From CAZQVN01 sp964596775 (GTDB lineage Bacteria > Eisenbacteria > RBG-16-71-46 > JABDJR01 > JAWXBZ01): a DNA stretch of 64,000 bases. Every line of letters starts with the position of its first letter. Positions within the stretch are counted from its first letter, which is position 1. The DNA is taken from assembly GCA_964596775.1 (NCBI GenBank), contig CAZQVN010000008.1, positions 1 to 64,000 on the forward strand. The letters are read 5' to 3'. Below the pieces are notes generated by a model that did no database searches, was not told the DNA's origin, and worked only from the letters and a program-made list of their open reading frames with translations. Below are positions 15,483 through 24,630 of the stretch, one piece after another. The translations under genes were made by a program, and so were the position numbers.

Positions 15483-16987
15483 CCGGCCCCATGCTGAAGG
15501 ACATGAGCTTCGAGGAGTTTCGCCGGCATGCTCGCCCGGACACCCTTGTGCCGGTCTACCGTGAAGCTCTCGCCGATCTGCTGACGCCGGTATCCGCGTT
15601 CCTGAAGCTCGGGGGGCCGTCCGCCGAGTCGTTTCTTCTCGAGAGCGTCGAGGGAGGGGAACGCCTGGCGCGCTACTCGTTTCTCGGCGGCGATCCGTTT
15701 CTCACGATCACGATCGCCCGCGGGCGTCTCGTTGTCGAGGACCGTCGATCCGGGGAGCGTACGGAGGCGGAAAGCTCGAACCCGGTCGAAGAGCTGCGTG
15801 AGCTGCTCTCCCGTTACCGGGCGGTCCGCGTTCCCGGTCTGCCCCGGTTTACCGGCGGGGCCGTCGGGTGCTTCGCCTACGACACGGTGCGGTGGCGGGA
15901 GGAGATCCCCGGTCGTGCAGAAAACGACCTGGATCACGCGGACTGCGTTCTTCACGTCTACGACACGCTGCTCGCGTTCGATCATGCCCGGCGCCGGGTG
16001 ACGGTGATCGCCAACGCGCACGTTGCCGGGACGGATGCGGGAGAGCTCGAAAGGGCCTACGCGGACGCGCGGGCCAGGATCGACACGCAGCTGGAGCGGT
16101 TGAGGCGCCCCCTGGAGATGTCGCCGACGGAAGCGAACGGGTCCCCGCCTCCGCAGGTCCGGTCGAACCTGGATCAGGCCGCGTACGAGTCGATGGTACG
16201 GAAGGCTCTCGAGTACATCCGCGCCGGAGACATCTTCCAGGTGGTTCTGTCCCAGCGGTTCGCGGTGACGACGTCCGCCGCCCCGTTCGACATCTACCGG
16301 TCGCTGCGGGCGATCAATCCGTCTCCCTACATGTTCTACCTGGGCCAGGCGGGGCGGACGATCGTCGGATCCTCGCCCGAGCCGCTCGTTCAACTCCAGG
16401 ACGGAATGCTCGAGTACCGCCCGATAGCCGGGACGGCGCCGCGCGGCTCCACGGACGAGGAGGACGTCGAACGCGCCGCCGCCATGCTGGCCGACGACAA
16501 GGAACGGGCCGAGCACGTGATGCTCGTGGATCTGGGCCGCAACGATCTCGGCCGGGTGGCCCGCCCGGGGAGCGTGGGGGTCCGGGATCTCATGGTCGTC
16601 GAGCGCTATTCGCACGTGATGCACATCGTGTCGCGACTCACCGCGGAACTCGCGCCCGGCCGCGACGCTCTCGACGTGCTGTTCGCCTGCCTGCCGGCCG
16701 GGACGGTATCCGGGGCGCCGAAGGTGAGGGCCATGGAGATCATCGACGAACTGGAACCGACGCGCAGGGGGCTCTATGCCGGAGCGATCGGATATCTCGA
16801 CTTTTCGGGAAACCTCGACACCTGCATCGCGCTGCGCACCATGTGCATCCAGGACGGCACGGCCTATGTCCAGGCCGGAGCCGGAATCGTGGCCGACAGC
16901 ATCCCGGAGCGCGAGTACCAGGAAACGATCCACAAGGCGAGGGCGTTGATCAGCGCCCTGGAAATGGCGGGGCAGGGTCTTGAGTGA
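15479..16987 (+). CDS. trpE: Anthranilate synthase component I
   Basis: TrpE makes anthranilate from chorismate using ammonia passed from a glutamine amidotransferase. The 502-residue protein has the tryptophan feedback element LLES (FLLESVEGGERLARYSF) and the chorismate-binding blocks GDIFQVVLSQRF, GSSPEPLVQLQDG, RPIAGTAPRG, DLGRNDLGRV, PAGTVSGAPKVRAMEIIDELE and QAGAGIVADS. No amidotransferase domain is fused. The partner TrpG is not encoded next to it, nor are TrpD and TrpC, which is unusual for a trp operon. GTG start with a four-base overlap with aroDE; an in-frame ATG lies 12 bases in. Confidence 0.95.
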   Translation: MTGPMLKDMSFEEFRRHARPDTLVPVYREALADLLTPVSAFLKLGGPSAESFLLESVEGGERLARYSFLGGDPFLTITIARGRLVVEDRRSGERTEAESSNPVEELRELLSRYRAVRVPGLPRFTGGAVGCFAYDTVRWREEIPGRAENDLDHADCVLHVYDTLLAFDHARRRVTVIANAHVAGTDAGELERAYADARARIDTQLERLRRPLEMSPTEANGSPPPQVRSNLDQAAYESMVRKALEYIRAGDIFQVVLSQRFAVTTSAAPFDIYRSLRAINPSPYMFYLGQAGRTIVGSSPEPLVQLQDGMLEYRPIAGTAPRGSTDEEDVERAAAMLADDKERAEHVMLVDLGRNDLGRVARPGSVGVRDLMVVERYSHVMHIVSRLTAELAPGRDALDVLFACLPAGTVSGAPKVRAMEIIDELEPTRRGLYAGAIGYLDFSGNLDTCIALRTMCIQDGTAYVQAGAGIVADSIPEREYQETIHKARALISALEMAGQGLE

Positions 16988-17645
16988 TGTGCCGAACGTC
17001 CGGGTGAAGGTCTGCGGCATCACGTCCGTGGAGGATGCGGTGATGGCCGCGTCCCTCGGCGTCGATGCGATCGGGCTGAACTTTCATCCCGGCAGCCCGC
17101 GCTGCGTGAGCCGCGAAACGGCGCGCGAGATCGTCGCCGCGCTCCCCTCGTGCGTCGTCACGGTCGGAATCTTCGTCGATCTGCCCGGCGGTGATGTGGA
17201 CGCGATCGCCCGGGAGGTTGGACTCGATCGACTCCAGCTTCACGGCAGCGAGGACCCCGAATACTGCCGGGCGAGGGAGAGGCGGGTCATCAAGGCGCTC
17301 CGGACCGGGCCCGGGGTCGACACCGACTTCGTGGCACGCTATGCGCCGTTGCCGATTCTCCTCGACGGATATCGCCCCGGGCTGGCCGGGGGCACCGGCC
17401 GGGTTGCCGACTGGGGTCTGGCCCGCGTCCTCGTGGAACAGGGGGTCGAAGTCCTTCTTGCCGGCGGACTCAACCCGGACAACGTGGCCGACGCGGTCCT
17501 CGCGGTCGGTCCGGCGGCGGTGGACCTGAACAGCGGCGTCGAAACGGCGCCGGGGGTGAAGAACAGGGATCGGCTTTCCGCCGCCCTGAACGCCCTTGGC
17601 CGGCTTCGCACTCCCGCACCCAGAGAGCAGAGGCTGATCGAATGA
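16980..17645 (+). CDS. trpF: Phosphoribosylanthranilate isomerase
   Basis: TrpF converts phosphoribosylanthranilate to CdRP by an Amadori rearrangement. The 221-residue TIM barrel shows KVCGITSVEDA with the catalytic Cys, LDRLQLHGSED, and LLDGYRPGLAGGTGRVADW with the catalytic Asp, then LAGGLNPDNV and the phosphate site DLNSGVE. The assigned TTG start overlaps trpE by eight bases; GTG at 16989 would avoid the overlap. It lies between trpE and trpB with no trpD or trpC. Confidence 0.94.
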   Translation: MSDVPNVRVKVCGITSVEDAVMAASLGVDAIGLNFHPGSPRCVSRETAREIVAALPSCVVTVGIFVDLPGGDVDAIAREVGLDRLQLHGSEDPEYCRARERRVIKALRTGPGVDTDFVARYAPLPILLDGYRPGLAGGTGRVADWGLARVLVEQGVEVLLAGGLNPDNVADAVLAVGPAAVDLNSGVETAPGVKNRDRLSAALNALGRLRTPAPREQRLIE

Positions 17646-18853
17646 CACTGTTCCGACCGTTTGCCCTTCCCGACGACCGCGGCTATTTCGGCGACTTCGG
17701 CGGCCGCTTCGTTCCGGAAACGCTGATGCAGGCCCTGAACGAACTGGATGCGGAATACCGGTCCGCACTCTCCGATCCGGAATTCGAGAAGGAGTTTCTC
17801 CTCGAACTGAGGACGTTCGCGGGCCGGCCGACGGCGCTCTATCGGGCCGAGCGGCTCGGCCGGACGTGGGGAAACCTCGACGTCTACCTGAAGCGGGAGG
17901 ATCTCCTCCACACCGGCGCCCACAAGATCAACAACACGATCGGGCAGATCCTCCTGGCGCGCCGGATGGGGAAGACGCGGATCATCGCGGAAACCGGCGC
18001 CGGGCAGCATGGCGTGGCCACGGCCACCGTGGCCGCCAAGTTCGGTCTCCCCTGCGTCGTGTACATGGGGGAGGAGGACGTCCGCAGGCAGTCGCTGAAC
18101 TACTTCCGCATGAAACTGCTGGGCGCGGAGGTTCGCGCCGTCTCCTCGGGGAGTCGCACGCTCAAGGACGCCACCAACGAGGCGATCCGCGACTGGGTCA
18201 CGAACGTCCGCGACACGTTCTACATCATCGGCTCCGTCGTGGGGCCGCACCCGTATCCGGCCATGGTCCGCGACTTCCAGTCCGTGATCGGGATCGAGGC
18301 CCGGGAGCAGATGCTGGAGCGGACCGGGGCGCTGCCGGACCTGGCGGTGGCCTGCGTCGGCGGAGGGTCCAATGCCATGGGCCTTTTCCACGCCTTCCGT
18401 GACGACGAAAGCGTGGAGCTTGTCGGTGTGGAAGCGGCGGGCGAAGGGCTGGCGAGCGGCCGGCACTCCGCCACGCTCACCGCCGGGGCTCCGGGCGTGC
18501 TCCATGGAACGCGGTCCTACCTGCTCCAGGACGCGGACGGCCAGGTGCAGCTGGCGCATTCGATCTCGGCGGGCCTCGACTACCCGGGCGTCGGCCCCGA
18601 GCACTCCTGGCTCAAGGATTCGGGCCGGGTCCGTTACGACACGATCGGTGATGACGACGCTCTCTCCGCACTGCAGGAGACATCCCGGTTGACCGGAATC
18701 ATCCCCGCCCTGGAAACGGCGCATGCCCTGGCCTGGCTGCGGCGGGAAGGCCCGAAGCGGAAACCCGGGTCCAGGGTGCTCCTCTGCCTTTCGGGGCGCG
18801 GCGACAAGGACGTGCCCCGGGTGGCCGAGATTCTCGGCGGAGGCGCACGATGA
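17642..18853 (+). CDS. trpB: Tryptophan synthase beta subunit
   Basis: This PLP enzyme condenses indole with serine. The 403-residue protein is the standard TrpB1 type, with YFGDFGGRFVPETL at the N-terminus, the PLP lysine in HTGAHKINN, ETGAGQHG, and the phosphate-binding CVGGGSNAMG. It overlaps trpF and trpA by four bases at each end (ATGA), as expected for subunits made in equal amounts. Confidence 0.97.
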   Translation: MTLFRPFALPDDRGYFGDFGGRFVPETLMQALNELDAEYRSALSDPEFEKEFLLELRTFAGRPTALYRAERLGRTWGNLDVYLKREDLLHTGAHKINNTIGQILLARRMGKTRIIAETGAGQHGVATATVAAKFGLPCVVYMGEEDVRRQSLNYFRMKLLGAEVRAVSSGSRTLKDATNEAIRDWVTNVRDTFYIIGSVVGPHPYPAMVRDFQSVIGIEAREQMLERTGALPDLAVACVGGGSNAMGLFHAFRDDESVELVGVEAAGEGLASGRHSATLTAGAPGVLHGTRSYLLQDADGQVQLAHSISAGLDYPGVGPEHSWLKDSGRVRYDTIGDDDALSALQETSRLTGIIPALETAHALAWLRREGPKRKPGSRVLLCLSGRGDKDVPRVAEILGGGAR

Positions 18854-19674
18854 CGGAGAGCCGCTCCGGTTCCGCCCGGATTCGGTCCCGCCTCGAAGGG
18901 GCCGCGGCGTCGGGCCGTCCACTGGTGATCCCCTACCTGACGGCCGGGTATCCGGAGATCGGGGAAAGCGTCGACCTGATTCTGGCCGCCGACCGGGCCG
19001 GGGCGGACATGATCGAAATCGGGCTCCCGTTTTCCGACCCGCTCGCGGACGGGCCGGTGATCCAGGCCGCATCTCAGCGTGCGCTGGAGCGGGGGATGAC
19101 GCACCGGAAGGCACTTGACGTTGTACGTGAAGTCCGGCGAACATCCTCAACGCCGCTGATATTCATGGGTTACTATAACCCGTTGCTCCGATTTGGCTTG
19201 GAGGCCTTCTTCAAGGCAATGCGCGAAGCGGGTGCCGACGGCGTCATCGTTCCGGATCTCCCCTTTGAAGAGTCCGCGGCGGCGCGCCGTGCGGCGGAGG
19301 CCGCGGGGATCAGCCTCGTGTTTCTGATCGCGCCCACGACGCCCGTGGATCGCATGGAGATACTGGATCGGGCCTCGACCGACTTTTCCTACTGCGTGTC
19401 CGTGACGGGCGTCACCGGTGCCAGGGACCATCTGGATTCGGGTATCGGGGCGTACCTGGGGCGGGTGGCGGAGCGGGTCCGGAAGCCGTTCGTGGTCGGC
19501 TTCGGCATCGCCCGGCCGGAACAGGTCCGTGACGTGGCGCCTCCGGCGGCCGGCGTGGTGATCGGCAGCGCTCTCATCCGGGCAATCGACGCCGCGGGAC
19601 CGGACGCCGGTGCCCGGCGCGAGGCGGTGGGGCGATTTCTGAATGAATTCACCGGCGGGAGCAGAACGGACTGA
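18850..19674 (+). CDS. trpA: Tryptophan synthase alpha subunit
   Basis: TrpA cleaves indole-3-glycerol phosphate and channels indole to TrpB. The 274-residue barrel has the catalytic Glu and Asp in MIEIGLPFSDPLADGP, then FMGYYNPLLRFG, APTTP, and VSVTGVTGAR with phosphate-binding GFGIARPEQV. It is the last gene of the aroDE-trpEFBA run. The 172-base interval after it has a small GC hairpin (CCGCCC / GGGCGG) but no clear terminator. Confidence 0.96.
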   Translation: MTESRSGSARIRSRLEGAAASGRPLVIPYLTAGYPEIGESVDLILAADRAGADMIEIGLPFSDPLADGPVIQAASQRALERGMTHRKALDVVREVRRTSSTPLIFMGYYNPLLRFGLEAFFKAMREAGADGVIVPDLPFEESAAARRAAEAAGISLVFLIAPTTPVDRMEILDRASTDFSYCVSVTGVTGARDHLDSGIGAYLGRVAERVRKPFVVGFGIARPEQVRDVAPPAAGVVIGSALIRAIDAAGPDAGARREAVGRFLNEFTGGSRTD

Positions 19675-19846
19675 TCTGGCCTATACTCCAGCCGCATCGC
19701 ACCGGACCGGTTGCAGTCGAAACAAGACCGCCCGCGGGGCGGATAAACACGGACACGGTTCACGGAACCTTCGCGCAACGCCTGAACGCCGACGGAGCCG
19801 TGGCCTGGACGATCACGGTTTGATCGAGCCATGAAGGGATGAACGC

Positions 19847-20869
19847 ATGCTGATTGTCATGAGCCAGACCGCCCGCCCCGAGGACATGAAACGGGTCGTG
19901 GAGACGATAGAGGGGATGGGGTTCAAGGCGAATCCGATTCCGGGAGCCACGCGCACCGCCATCGGCATCACCGGAAACCAGGGTGCCGTGGATCCACGGA
20001 TTTTCGAGGCCCTCCCCGGGGTCCAGGAAGCGATCCCGGTGTCGAAGCCGTTCAAGCTCGTGAGTCGCGAGTGGAAGGCGGAACGAACCATCGTGAAAGT
20101 CGGGGAGACACTGATCGGGGGCGGCCACCTGGCGGTCATGGCCGGTCCGTGCGGCGTGGAGTCCGAAGAACAGGCGATGACGATCGCCAGGGCCGTGAAG
20201 GCGGCCGGAGCCACGATCTTCCGGGCCGGGGCGTTCAAGCCGCGGACATCGCCGTACTCCTTCCAGGGGCTCGGCGAGGAAGGGCTCAAGATTCTTGCCA
20301 GGGTCCGGAAGGAAACCGGGCTTCCGGTGGTCACCGAGGCCATCGACGCCCAGAACCTGGAACTCGTGGAGCAGTACACGGACATGATCCAGATCGGGGC
20401 GCGGAACATGCAGGCCTACACGCTGCTGCGGCGGGCCGGACGATCGAAACTTCCGGTTCTGCTCAAGCGCGGCATGTCGGCCACGGTCGACGAACTGCTG
20501 CTCGCCGCCGAGTACATCATGAACGAGGGAAACCCGAACGTGGTGCTGTGCGAGCGAGGGGTGCGGACGTTCGCGGATCACACCCGGAACACGCTCGACC
20601 TCTCGGCGATCCCTGCCGTGAAGCGGATGAGCCATCTTCCGATCATCGCCGACCCGTCGCACGGGACGGGAAAGCGGGACAAGGTGGCGCCGATGGCCTG
20701 CGCCGCGGTGGCGGCCGGATCCGACGGGCTCATGATCGAGGTGCATCACCAGCCGGAAAAGGCTCTTTCCGACGGATTCCAGGCGCTTTACCCGGAACAG
20801 TTTTCGGCCATGATGAAGACGGTGCGCCAGTTGTCGGAACTGATGAAGGAAGCGGGCGGGGTGGCCTGA
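19847..20869 (+). CDS. aroF: 3-deoxy-7-phosphoheptulonate synthase (type I-beta, with regulatory domain)
   Basis: This DAHP synthase is the first enzyme of the shikimate pathway, joining PEP and erythrose 4-phosphate. The 340-residue form starts with a ferredoxin-like/ACT-type regulatory domain (1 to about 70), as in the Thermotoga enzyme, so it is likely feedback-controlled by aromatic amino acids. The barrel has MAGPCGVES, FRAGAFKPRTSPYSFQG, LKRGMSATVDE, and the metal-site blocks ADPSHGTG and HHQPEKALSDG. There is no chorismate mutase domain. RBS GAAGGGATG lies near the ATG. It follows the trp genes in the same direction and converges on the DUF1684 gene. Confidence 0.95.
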   Translation: MLIVMSQTARPEDMKRVVETIEGMGFKANPIPGATRTAIGITGNQGAVDPRIFEALPGVQEAIPVSKPFKLVSREWKAERTIVKVGETLIGGGHLAVMAGPCGVESEEQAMTIARAVKAAGATIFRAGAFKPRTSPYSFQGLGEEGLKILARVRKETGLPVVTEAIDAQNLELVEQYTDMIQIGARNMQAYTLLRRAGRSKLPVLLKRGMSATVDELLLAAEYIMNEGNPNVVLCERGVRTFADHTRNTLDLSAIPAVKRMSHLPIIADPSHGTGKRDKVAPMACAAVAAGSDGLMIEVHHQPEKALSDGFQALYPEQFSAMMKTVRQLSELMKEAGGVA

Positions 20870-20881
20870 TCGGCCGGGTGA

Positions 20882-21559
20882 TCAGCCCTGGACCTGGAAT
20901 TTCTTTTCGCCGGCGGGGATCGCCACGTTGAGGACGTTTTCCTCCGGCGGTATCGGGCAGGCCCAACGGTGGCTGTAGGCGCAGTAGGGGTTGTAGGCCA
21001 GGTTGAAGTCGACGAGGAAGCGCCCCGAGTCGGCGGGTCGCGGCTCCACATAACGTCCCACCTCGTAGGTGTCGATGCCGGCGGTGGCATCCCGGAACGG
21101 AAGAAAGAAGTAGTTGTGATAGGGCTCGCGGAACAGCGTCAGTTCCGTATCCACGCCGTCCACCGTCAGGTGCAGCGTTCCGGCCACCTCGAATTTTCTC
21201 TCCGCCCCCTTTGTGTCCATGATCGTGACGGTGTCGCGGCGGGTGGCCACCTCCAGCGGGAGCACGAAGCGGTACTTCGGGTCGATCGGAAAGTAGTCGA
21301 GTCCGGTGAACCGGCTGCGGACGTCCTCTTCGAGCGGGGATTCCTCGCCGCGGAGGAACAGGTTCATCTCGGCCCGATGTTCCTGTATGCCCCCGAAGTA
21401 CGCGCTGTCGGGGGGAATCGAGTCCAGATCGGGAGCGATGGGCAACGTTTCCACCGGCGGGGATATGGCCGCGGGCGCCGGCTGATTGCGGGTGCGCAGC
21501 ACGACGACGATGGCCGCCACGACGAGAACGAGCATCAGGTAGAGGGGCAGTTTCTTCAT
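20882..21559 (-). CDS. DUF1684 family membrane-anchored protein
   Basis: The 225-residue protein has one N-terminal membrane segment (about 5-22), a Pro/Ala-rich linker, and a DUF1684 domain. The family pattern is clear: SPL, GLDYFPIDPKYRF, DFNLAYNPYCAYSHRWACPIPP, and ENVLNVAIPAGEK at the C-terminus. The conserved Tyr/Cys/His/Trp patch looks like a binding or catalytic site, but the function of the family is unknown. The start is supported by a GAGG site. It is convergent with aroF, with only 12 bases between stops. Confidence 0.85.
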   Translation of the reverse strand: MKKLPLYLMLVLVVAAIVVVLRTRNQPAPAAISPPVETLPIAPDLDSIPPDSAYFGGIQEHRAEMNLFLRGEESPLEEDVRSRFTGLDYFPIDPKYRFVLPLEVATRRDTVTIMDTKGAERKFEVAGTLHLTVDGVDTELTLFREPYHNYFFLPFRDATAGIDTYEVGRYVEPRPADSGRFLVDFNLAYNPYCAYSHRWACPIPPEENVLNVAIPAGEKKFQVQG

Positions 21560-21624
21560 GGGATCCTCTGGGTTCGGGCCGTTGCCCCGGGATCATACGT
21601 CCGGCCCGGACAGGGGGCAACGGA

Positions 21625-21666
21625 GTCATGAAAAAGGCGGGCCGGAAAGCCCGCCTTTTTCATGAC
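21625..21666. terminator. Strong bidirectional terminator
   Basis: A perfect 18-bp inverted repeat (arms 21625-21642 and 21649-21666) with a CGGAAA loop has A5 on the left arm and T5 on the right. It ends the lipoprotein gene at 21689-22264 and insulates the DUF1684 gene downstream. Confidence 0.9.
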
Positions 21667-21688
21667 CCTTTGCTCGTGTGGTCGAAAA

Positions 21689-22264
21689 TCAGGGATTCGA
21701 GCGCTTCTCACGCTGGCGGTCGTCCCAGGCTCCGATGATGGACACGTACCAGGGACGCTTGTCGATCCGGTTGGCGAACTCCCGGTTGACCGAGTCCTGC
21801 TGCGTCAGCACGAACTGGGTGTAATCCTCGATGTACGAAATGCGCTTGTTGTACCCGTCGAGACGGCTCTTGAGCGAATCCGCCACCGTGCTCTTGTGGG
21901 CCACGATGTCGTCGTTGACCTCTTTCTTGAAGTCCTTCACGTTCTCGGTGATCGTCCGGAGGCGGTTTTCCACCTCGGCGATCATCTGCACCTTGACCTG
22001 ATCCGGCTTGGCCGAGACGGAGTCGAGCGAGACCATGACCGCGGGAATGTACTCTTCCTTGATCACCCTCAGTTCTTCCTTGAGCACGTTCTGCTTGTCG
22101 TTGATCTGAAGGTTCTGCTCCTTGACGAGACGCATCTGCTTGTCGACGTCGCGCTTCAGGCGCTCCATCTCCGCAAGCGTCAGCTTGTCTCCTTCCGAAC
22201 AACCGAGCAACCCAACCGCGAGGGTGGCCCCCAGACCGGCCAGTATCCACCGGCTCCTGCGCAT
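21689..22264 (-). CDS. Coiled-coil lipoprotein of unknown function
   Basis: The 191-residue product has a lipoprotein signal with lipobox LLGC (Cys about 22) followed by Ser-Glu, which does not signal inner-membrane retention. Almost all the rest is charged and heptad-like (about 28-160), a long coiled coil, ending in PWYVSIIGAWDDRQ. It resembles periplasmic scaffold lipoproteins in shape only; no family is recognised. GGGGAG precedes the ATG by seven bases. It has its own strong promoter and a strong terminator, so it is a monocistronic and probably abundant product. Confidence 0.7.
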   Translation of the reverse strand: MRRSRWILAGLGATLAVGLLGCSEGDKLTLAEMERLKRDVDKQMRLVKEQNLQINDKQNVLKEELRVIKEEYIPAVMVSLDSVSAKPDQVKVQMIAEVENRLRTITENVKDFKKEVNDDIVAHKSTVADSLKSRLDGYNKRISYIEDYTQFVLTQQDSVNREFANRIDKRPWYVSIIGAWDDRQREKRSNP

Positions 22265-22341
22265 GATGATCTCCCCTTAAAAGCAAGCCCCGAAGAGTGA
22301 AGAAGGTTGGTACGTATTCGAGGGGACTGGACCTAACCTGT

Positions 22342-22369
22342 TCACTGAGCGCGCTGTTGCGATCAGTGA
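22342..22369 (-). promoter_or_regulatory. Leader hairpin of the lipoprotein gene
   Basis: A perfect 7-bp inverted repeat (TCACTGA / TCAGTGA) with a 14-base loop lies inside the roughly 115-base leader between the promoter at 22388-22416 and the lipoprotein ATG. It may stabilise the mRNA. Confidence 0.35.
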
Positions 22370-22387
22370 GGGAACGAAAGCTGACTG

Positions 22388-22416
22388 AATATAGGCCAGC
22401 GATCCCCACGTGTCAA
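22388..22416 (-). promoter_or_regulatory. Sigma-70 promoter of the lipoprotein gene
   Basis: On the minus strand a perfect TTGACA and TATATT are separated by exactly 17 bases, just after the stop of the upstream GT-C gene. Confidence 0.8.
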
Positions 22417-22426
22417 CCAAACGGAA

Positions 22427-24610
22427 TTACCGGTTTTCCGGCCTCAAATCCGCCAGAAGAGGGTCCCTACGAGCCTCTTCCGGAGGGAGTCCCAGCGCGA
22501 GCGCCGCCTCCAGAAACCGGGTCGCGGCGACGGGGTCGCCGGAGCGTGAAGCCAGCCGGGCCCGTTGAAACGGGGGGAGGGAACTGGACGGGTCGGAATC
22601 TCCGGCCCGCCGCCAGAAGTCGTCGGCCTCACGGAACCTCCCCTGGCTGTAGGCGAGGAGCCCCAGGTTGTAGAGCGTGCGGAAGTGACGTGGCTCCAGT
22701 TCCAGACCGCGCCGCCAGTTGTTTTCGGCGATTTCGGTCCCGCCGCGGCGCAGTGCCACGAGCCCGAGGCTCAGGTGCAGTTCCGCCGTGGTTTCCCCGA
22801 GGTTCAGGGCATGGGAGAGAGCCAGCCCGGCCGCGACATCGTTCCCCGAGGCCTCGTAGGCGAAGCCGAGGTCGCGGTGTACCTCCGCCCGGTCCGGGAC
22901 GAGCCCCGCTGCTTTTTCCAGGTGGGGCACCGCTTCGCCGGCCCGCCCGTTTCCCAGCAGCCACTTTCCGTATCCGTAATGGGCCTGCCACGACTCCGGC
23001 ATTCGCTCGGCGAGCCCCTGGAACTCCGCTCCGGCCAGGCTGTCCCTGCCGACCGCTTCCAGGGCCCAGGCCCGTCCCAGGCGGGGAAGGTCCTGTCCGG
23101 GCGCAAGGAGCACCGCCTGGTCCAGGGCCTCGAGCGCCGCCTCGAAGTCGCCGCGGTTGTACAGGGCTTCCCCGAGCTTGTGCCACGCATCGGCCGGGTC
23201 GGACCGCGTGTCCGCTCCCCAGGTGAGATTGGCGGCCACCAGGGCCGCGGCCGCGGCAAGAACCGCGCGGCGGTGGATGCGGAACGCAGCCGGCGCCCCG
23301 AGGAGGATCACGATGCCCAGACCCGCCGGAATGGCCAGGAACGGCACCATCGGAAGGCGGAACCGGTCGCAGATGAAGAACGGGAGGAGGGTCGCGGCAT
23401 AGACCAGGGGGAAGCTCCAGACTGCAAACAGCGGGCGCCGCGATGGCGCTCCGGCCAGCCCGAGCACCGCCAGCGGAACGAGAATCCCCCAGGGGAAAAA
23501 GAGCGGCCCCCAGCGGGCCACCAGAAACGACAGCAGCAGGGAATCGCGACGGGCGATGTACAGATCCCGGTTGTTGGGGACCTCGTACCCCGACAGCAGG
23601 GCGCCGGTCTTGGCGAGATAGAGCCGCAGAGCCGACGCCGGATTGCCGGAGATCCAGGACAGGCCCTTCTCGAACCAGAAGTCGGATACCTGGGAATCCC
23701 GAAGCTTCCGGCCGGTCTCCGCTTCCGCGATCGCCTTGACCCGGGGGACGAACTCGTCCCAGCCCGCATCGCCGAGCTCGGGAACGACGACATGCCGTCC
23801 GTCGGCCGCGGCGTTGTTGCCGGCGTAGAAGTTGATTCCTCCCTGGCTGGCCACCGGGATGAAATCTCCGGAGGAGATGAAGTTGACCGCCGTCACCGGA
23901 AGTACGGGGAGCAGCGCGCCGGCCAGGATCGGAAGGACAAGCCGGCGGGCGCGGCGCCGCGAGATCGGGTCGGGGGCCGTGACGAACGGAACGGCCAGGG
24001 CCGCGGGCAGGAGGGCCAGCGCGCTGGGACGGGTGATCACCGCGAAACCGAGCGCCAGCGCGCCCAGGAACCAGGGAAGGCTCCGGGCGTCTTCGTCGCC
24101 GAGCGATCGCTGCCCGAGGGTGAAGCAGCTGAGGGTCATCACGAGAAGGGGAACGGCCAGCGCTTCGTGGAGGAGTTCACCGGACGAAAAGACGAGCGGT
24201 CCGTACAGGGCCATGATCAGGCCGGAGGCGATTGCCGCACGGCGGTCGGCGAGAACACCGGCCGTCCACGCGACGCCGCCCGCCGCCAGCGACCCGAGGA
24301 GCGCCTGGAGAAGGCGGGGCGCCCAGGGGCCCGCGCCGCCCAGCGCGTCGACGATGGCCAGAAACCAGCTGTACAGCGGTGCGCGAAAGTACGGAGCCCC
24401 GGCCAGCGGATGCCCGGAGGCGATCCGCGCCGCGAGGTCGCGGTGGAACGCGGCGTCCAGGATGGGCTCCGTGAAGAAGACGGAGCTGCTGAACTCGAGG
24501 AGATAGACGAGACGGACAAGGAAAGCAACGCCCGTGATCACGAGGATCACGGGCGTCAGGCGGGGTGCCGATGTCCGCACCGGCGACTCTGAATGTTCCA
24601 GCGAAGGCAA
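22427..24610 (-). CDS. GT-C family membrane protein with C-terminal TPRs (third copy)
   Basis: The 727-residue protein matches the architecture of the 694-residue protein at 7639-9723: a polytopic GT39-like half, with the first loop around EPILDAAFHRDLAARI and APYFRAPLYSWFLAI, then TPRs (about 490-720). Both share a GGINF-[FY]-x-GNN-x-x-ADG periplasmic block. The frame stays open far upstream into the dehydrogenase gene, but similarity begins near 24600. The TTG at 24610 is preferred for GGAAGGG 12 bases upstream; GTG at 24580 is the alternative. The 20-base spacing from the acyl-CoA dehydrogenase stop suggests co-transcription. Acceptor and sugar are unknown. Confidence 0.7.
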   Translation of the reverse strand: MPSLEHSESPVRTSAPRLTPVILVITGVAFLVRLVYLLEFSSSVFFTEPILDAAFHRDLAARIASGHPLAGAPYFRAPLYSWFLAIVDALGGAGPWAPRLLQALLGSLAAGGVAWTAGVLADRRAAIASGLIMALYGPLVFSSGELLHEALAVPLLVMTLSCFTLGQRSLGDEDARSLPWFLGALALGFAVITRPSALALLPAALAVPFVTAPDPISRRRARRLVLPILAGALLPVLPVTAVNFISSGDFIPVASQGGINFYAGNNAAADGRHVVVPELGDAGWDEFVPRVKAIAEAETGRKLRDSQVSDFWFEKGLSWISGNPASALRLYLAKTGALLSGYEVPNNRDLYIARRDSLLLSFLVARWGPLFFPWGILVPLAVLGLAGAPSRRPLFAVWSFPLVYAATLLPFFICDRFRLPMVPFLAIPAGLGIVILLGAPAAFRIHRRAVLAAAAALVAANLTWGADTRSDPADAWHKLGEALYNRGDFEAALEALDQAVLLAPGQDLPRLGRAWALEAVGRDSLAGAEFQGLAERMPESWQAHYGYGKWLLGNGRAGEAVPHLEKAAGLVPDRAEVHRDLGFAYEASGNDVAAGLALSHALNLGETTAELHLSLGLVALRRGGTEIAENNWRRGLELEPRHFRTLYNLGLLAYSQGRFREADDFWRRAGDSDPSSSLPPFQRARLASRSGDPVAATRFLEAALALGLPPEEARRDPLLADLRPENR

Positions 24611-24630
24611 AGCCGTGATGGCCCTTCCGT

